Positions 61,876 through 64,000 of a DNA stretch of 64,000 nt are shown one piece after another; positions within the stretch are counted from its first letter, which is position 1; every line of letters begins with the position of its first letter. This stretch comes from Paenibacillus pinistramenti (GTDB lineage Bacteria; Bacillota; Bacilli; Paenibacillales; Paenibacillaceae). Both the position numbers and the translations under genes were made by a program. Under the pieces are notes generated by a model that did not search any database, was not told the DNA's origin, and saw only the letters and a list, made by a program, of their open reading frames with translations. The stretch spans positions 496,001-560,000 of the forward strand of contig NZ_VAWG01000002.1 of assembly GCF_005869875.1 (NCBI RefSeq), written 5' to 3'.

Positions 61876-61899
61876 ATTATACATGATTATTTTGTCAAA
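61876..61899 (-). promoter_or_regulatory. Candidate rnjB promoter
   Basis: Minus strand TATAAT at 61876-61881; with an 18-base spacer the -35 is TTGTTT (weak). It would give a leader of about 200 bases. Confidence 0.45.
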
Positions 61900-61948
61900 A
61901 AACAAGTCAAGCGCGCCGCTTACATTTCCAGCTGAACCGCTCGTATGT

Positions 61949-61979
61949 AAAAAAACCAGCGCCCCAAAGGGACACCGGT
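61949..61979 (-). terminator. Intrinsic terminator of dapG-dapA
   Basis: ACCGGTGTCCC with GGGGCGCTGGT (11 pairs including G-U) around TTT, then TTTTTTAC on the minus strand. Confidence 0.75.
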
Positions 61980-62014
61980 TCAATCAAGACCTGTTAAACG
62001 AACAAATGAGTCCT

Positions 62015-62908
62015 TTAACCTTGGACAGCTTGAGCTGTAAGCAGGGAACGGATGTGGCTCTGCTCTTCTTCCGTGGCTGGAACCAGCGGCAGTCTGACGG
62101 AGCCGACTTTGATTCCAAGCTCATTCAAAGCGTATTTTACCGCTACCGGATTCGGTACAGGATGAGGACATTCAAACAAACCTTTAAAGACCGGAAGCAG
62201 CTTCTGGTGAAGCTTGGCTGCAGTGAGAACGTCTCCGGCTAAATAAGCATCAATCATCGCTTTCATGTCCGTTCCGGCTATATGGCTGGCTACGCTGACA
62301 ATACCGTAAGCTCCCACGGCAAGCGTCGGCAGCGTAACGGAATCTTCACCCGAATACACTTTAAAATGAGCAGGAGCAGCTGCGGCAATAGCAGCAACCT
62401 GATCCAGCGGTGCGCATTCCTTCACGGCCACAATGTTATGAATCTGTGCCAGACGAAGGATGGTCTGCGCATTTAAGCTCACCACCGTACGGCTTGGAAC
62501 ATTATACAGCATGATCGGCAGAGAGGTTGAAGAGGCAATCGCTTTAAAGTGCTGGTACATGCCTTCCTGATTCGGTTTGTTATAATACGGGACGACCATA
62601 AGGGCCCCATCCACGCCTAGCTTCTCCGCTTCTTTCGTCAGTTTGATGGACGCCTCAGTGGAATTGCTGCCCGTGCCGGCGATAATTTTGCAGCGGCCGG
62701 CGGCATGCTTGACAGCAAAGTCAAACAGATTCAGCTTCTCCTCTGTAGACAGCGTTGGTGATTCACCTGTAGTTCCGCTAATGACAAGCGTTTCGGATTT
62801 CTGGTTTTCCACTAAATAATCTATAAGCTTGGCAGTCTGGTCCCAATCAATTTGCCCGTTCTCATCAAATGGCGTGACCATTGCCGTTACTAATCTTCCG
62901 AAATCCAC
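62015..62908 (-). CDS. dapA: 4-hydroxy-tetrahydrodipicolinate synthase
   Basis: A 297-residue aldolase-type enzyme that condenses pyruvate with aspartate semialdehyde, the first committed step to diaminopimelate, lysine and spore dipicolinate. Schiff-base Lys163 (VAVKECA), Tyr135 (LYNVPSR), the SGTTGES substrate loop (44-50) and GTGSNST are intact. GTG start at 62908 with AGGAGG about six bases upstream. Downstream of the aspartokinase by 58 bases, as in the asd-dapG-dapA operon. Confidence 0.96.
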   Translation of the reverse strand: MDFGRLVTAMVTPFDENGQIDWDQTAKLIDYLVENQKSETLVISGTTGESPTLSTEEKLNLFDFAVKHAAGRCKIIAGTGSNSTEASIKLTKEAEKLGVDGALMVVPYYNKPNQEGMYQHFKAIASSTSLPIMLYNVPSRTVVSLNAQTILRLAQIHNIVAVKECAPLDQVAAIAAAAPAHFKVYSGEDSVTLPTLAVGAYGIVSVASHIAGTDMKAMIDAYLAGDVLTAAKLHQKLLPVFKGLFECPHPVPNPVAVKYALNELGIKVGSVRLPLVPATEEEQSHIRSLLTAQAVQG

Positions 62909-62966
62909 ACTACTTCCTCCTAACTGTAATTTGTTCCCGCGGCTTTAGCTGTAGCTGTTAAACCCT

Positions 62967-64000
62967 TTAAACGTGAAGCTCGAACTTCTTATGCAGCGCT
63001 CTTAGCGCCTGCACCATGTCTTCTTTATGAACAAGCACCCAAATGGTCGTATTGGAGTCGGCGGACTGCAGAATCTGAATGTCCTGTTCAGCCAGGGCTT
63101 CCACGATCTTGGCCATAATGCCCGGCACACCGTTGATCCCTCCTCCGATAACTGACACTTTAGCACATCCGCTCAAAATGCGGGGCTGCAGATGGAGCTC
63201 CTTCAGCTTCTCTACCGCTCTGTCCGCTTCATAGTCGAATACGGTATAGACGACTCCGCCAGGGGTAACATTAATAAAGTCTACACTAATATCATTCTCC
63301 GCCATAGCCTTAAAAACCTGCAGCTGCAGTCTGTGACTCCCCTCGCCGGACTCCACCACAATCTGGGTCACATTGCCTACATAGGCAATTCCGGTTACAA
63401 AACGGTCTACAATACCGGCCTGCACATCCTTAAAACCTTCCGGATTCGCAACAAGCGTCCCCTTGCTTTCGCTGAACGTAGATCTTACCCGTACCGGAAT
63501 ACCGGCCTGCATAGCAATCTCGACCGCTCTCGGATGAATAACCTTGGCTCCTTGATGAGCCATGTTGCAAATCTCGGCATAACTGACATAAGCCAGCGGT
63601 TTGGCATCTTCAACAACTCTTGGATCCGCAGTCAAAATACCGTTTACGTCGGTATAAATATCTACGATTTCTGCATGCAGAGCAGCACCGAGTGCTGTAG
63701 CTGAAGTATCGCTGCCTCCCCGGCCCAGGGTTGTAAAATCTCCGTTCGGGCTTGCGCCCTGGAACCCGGTTACGATCACAACCTGCTTGCTTTCGAATTC
63801 TTTAAAAATGCGGTCCGGAACGACGTCCAGTATACGGGCGCTGCCGTAATGTTCATCTGTCTTGAACCCGGCCTGCGCACCGGTCAGAACAACAGAGGAA
63901 ATAGACCGGGCTTCCAGCAGGCTGCAAAGGACGGCTGCCGAAATCATTTCCCCGCAGCACATCAATAAATCCCTCTCCCGAGACGGAAGCGCGTCTCCAT
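62967..64000 (-). CDS. dapG: Aspartokinase, N-terminus beyond right edge
   Basis: C-terminal ~344 residues of a monofunctional aspartokinase, which phosphorylates aspartate at the head of the lysine/threonine/diaminopimelate pathways. The frame runs off the right edge (GDALPSRERDLLMCCGE), so about 60 residues including the start and KFGG motif are missing; the apparent ATG at 63965 is internal. Visible are FTTLGRGGSDTSA, TDVNGILTADPR, and two ACT regulatory domains (about GIAYVGNVTQIVV ... and VSVIGGGINGVPGIMAKIVEAL). The link to dapA suggests the diaminopimelate-controlled isozyme DapG; LysC is the alternative. Confidence 0.9.
   Translation of the reverse strand, partial: GDALPSRERDLLMCCGEMISAAVLCSLLEARSISSVVLTGAQAGFKTDEHYGSARILDVVPDRIFKEFESKQVVIVTGFQGASPNGDFTTLGRGGSDTSATALGAALHAEIVDIYTDVNGILTADPRVVEDAKPLAYVSYAEICNMAHQGAKVIHPRAVEIAMQAGIPVRVRSTFSESKGTLVANPEGFKDVQAGIVDRFVTGIAYVGNVTQIVVESGEGSHRLQLQVFKAMAENDISVDFINVTPGGVVYTVFDYEADRAVEKLKELHLQPRILSGCAKVSVIGGGINGVPGIMAKIVEALAEQDIQILQSADSNTTIWVLVHKEDMVQALRALHKKFELHV

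Larger units (their letters stand above)
61668..62014. other. Leader and intergenic region between dapA and rnjB
   Basis: About 350 bases with the dapA terminator, a candidate rnjB promoter and a long stem-loop. No gene recognised. Confidence 0.65.

Noticed and set aside
62967-63965. A complete 332-residue aspartokinase starting at 63965
   Set aside because: The frame continues with family-like residues (GDALPSRERDLL) to the window edge, so the gene is cut rather than short.

Overview
The window is chromosomal DNA of an endospore-forming, aerobic-type Firmicute, most likely Paenibacillus or a close relative. The support is the near-complete block of Bacillus-type core genes in conserved order (dapG-dapA-rnjB-tepA-ylzJ-ftsK/spoIIIE, ymfF-ymfH-ymfI-ymfJ-ymfK-rodZ-pgsA-cinA-recA-recX-rny-ymdB-spoVS-korAB-miaB-ymcA), the sporulation genes sleB and spoVS, strong AGGAGG ribosome binding sites, frequent GTG and TTG starts, and a bacillithiol-type reductase (ypdA). 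GC content is moderate, rising to a very GC-rich stretch in hrpB. No rRNA, tRNA, CRISPR array, insertion sequence or prophage was recognised.

Left part (1-22 kb, mixed strands, accessory in character). hrpB (cut by the left edge) is divergent from gluQ. Then come a short-chain dehydrogenase, a WXG100-like/EspG-like gene pair, two tiny unknown genes, an MFS efflux pump, a DUF3939-like protein, an ArsR-type regulator divergent from ypdA plus a DUF441 membrane protein, a homomeric ABC exporter, an unknown conserved protein, a HesB/YneR-like protein, and a bmrCD-type heterodimeric multidrug ABC exporter. bmrCD is preceded by a 29-codon leader peptide gene and an intrinsic terminator, which looks like ribosome-controlled attenuation. 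An AraC regulator with two aldo-keto reductases follows.

Middle part (22-33.8 kb). A mannitol PTS operon mtlA-mtlR-mtlF-mtlD carries a catabolite-repression (cre) site. A Cys-rich metal-storage-type protein and a CobW-family GTPase with a His-rich insert suggest metal handling. moaB follows. Then a four-gene leftward run, thioesterase-Nudix-pncA-pncB, makes up a nicotinamide/nicotinate salvage module; its Nudix protein has the layout of an NrtR-type regulator.

Right part (33.8-64 kb, all minus strand) is the conserved core block: tRNA modification (miaB) and RicA, pduL with 2-oxoacid:ferredoxin oxidoreductase (korAB), RNA turnover (rny, rnjB), recombination (recA, recX), phospholipid synthesis (pgsA), cell shape (rodZ), M16 peptidase pair, spore germination hydrolase (sleB), chromosome translocation (ftsK/spoIIIE), and lysine/diaminopimelate synthesis (dapA, dapG cut by the right edge).

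Regulatory sites readable from sequence include a LexA box with a consensus sigma-A promoter at recA, a sigma-H-type promoter at spoVS, a sigma-G/F-type promoter at sleB, two cre-like sites at korA, an ArsR-type operator overlapping its own promoter, and about two dozen intrinsic terminators, most of them placed just after operon ends. Functional names rest on family recognition by eye; no database search was run.
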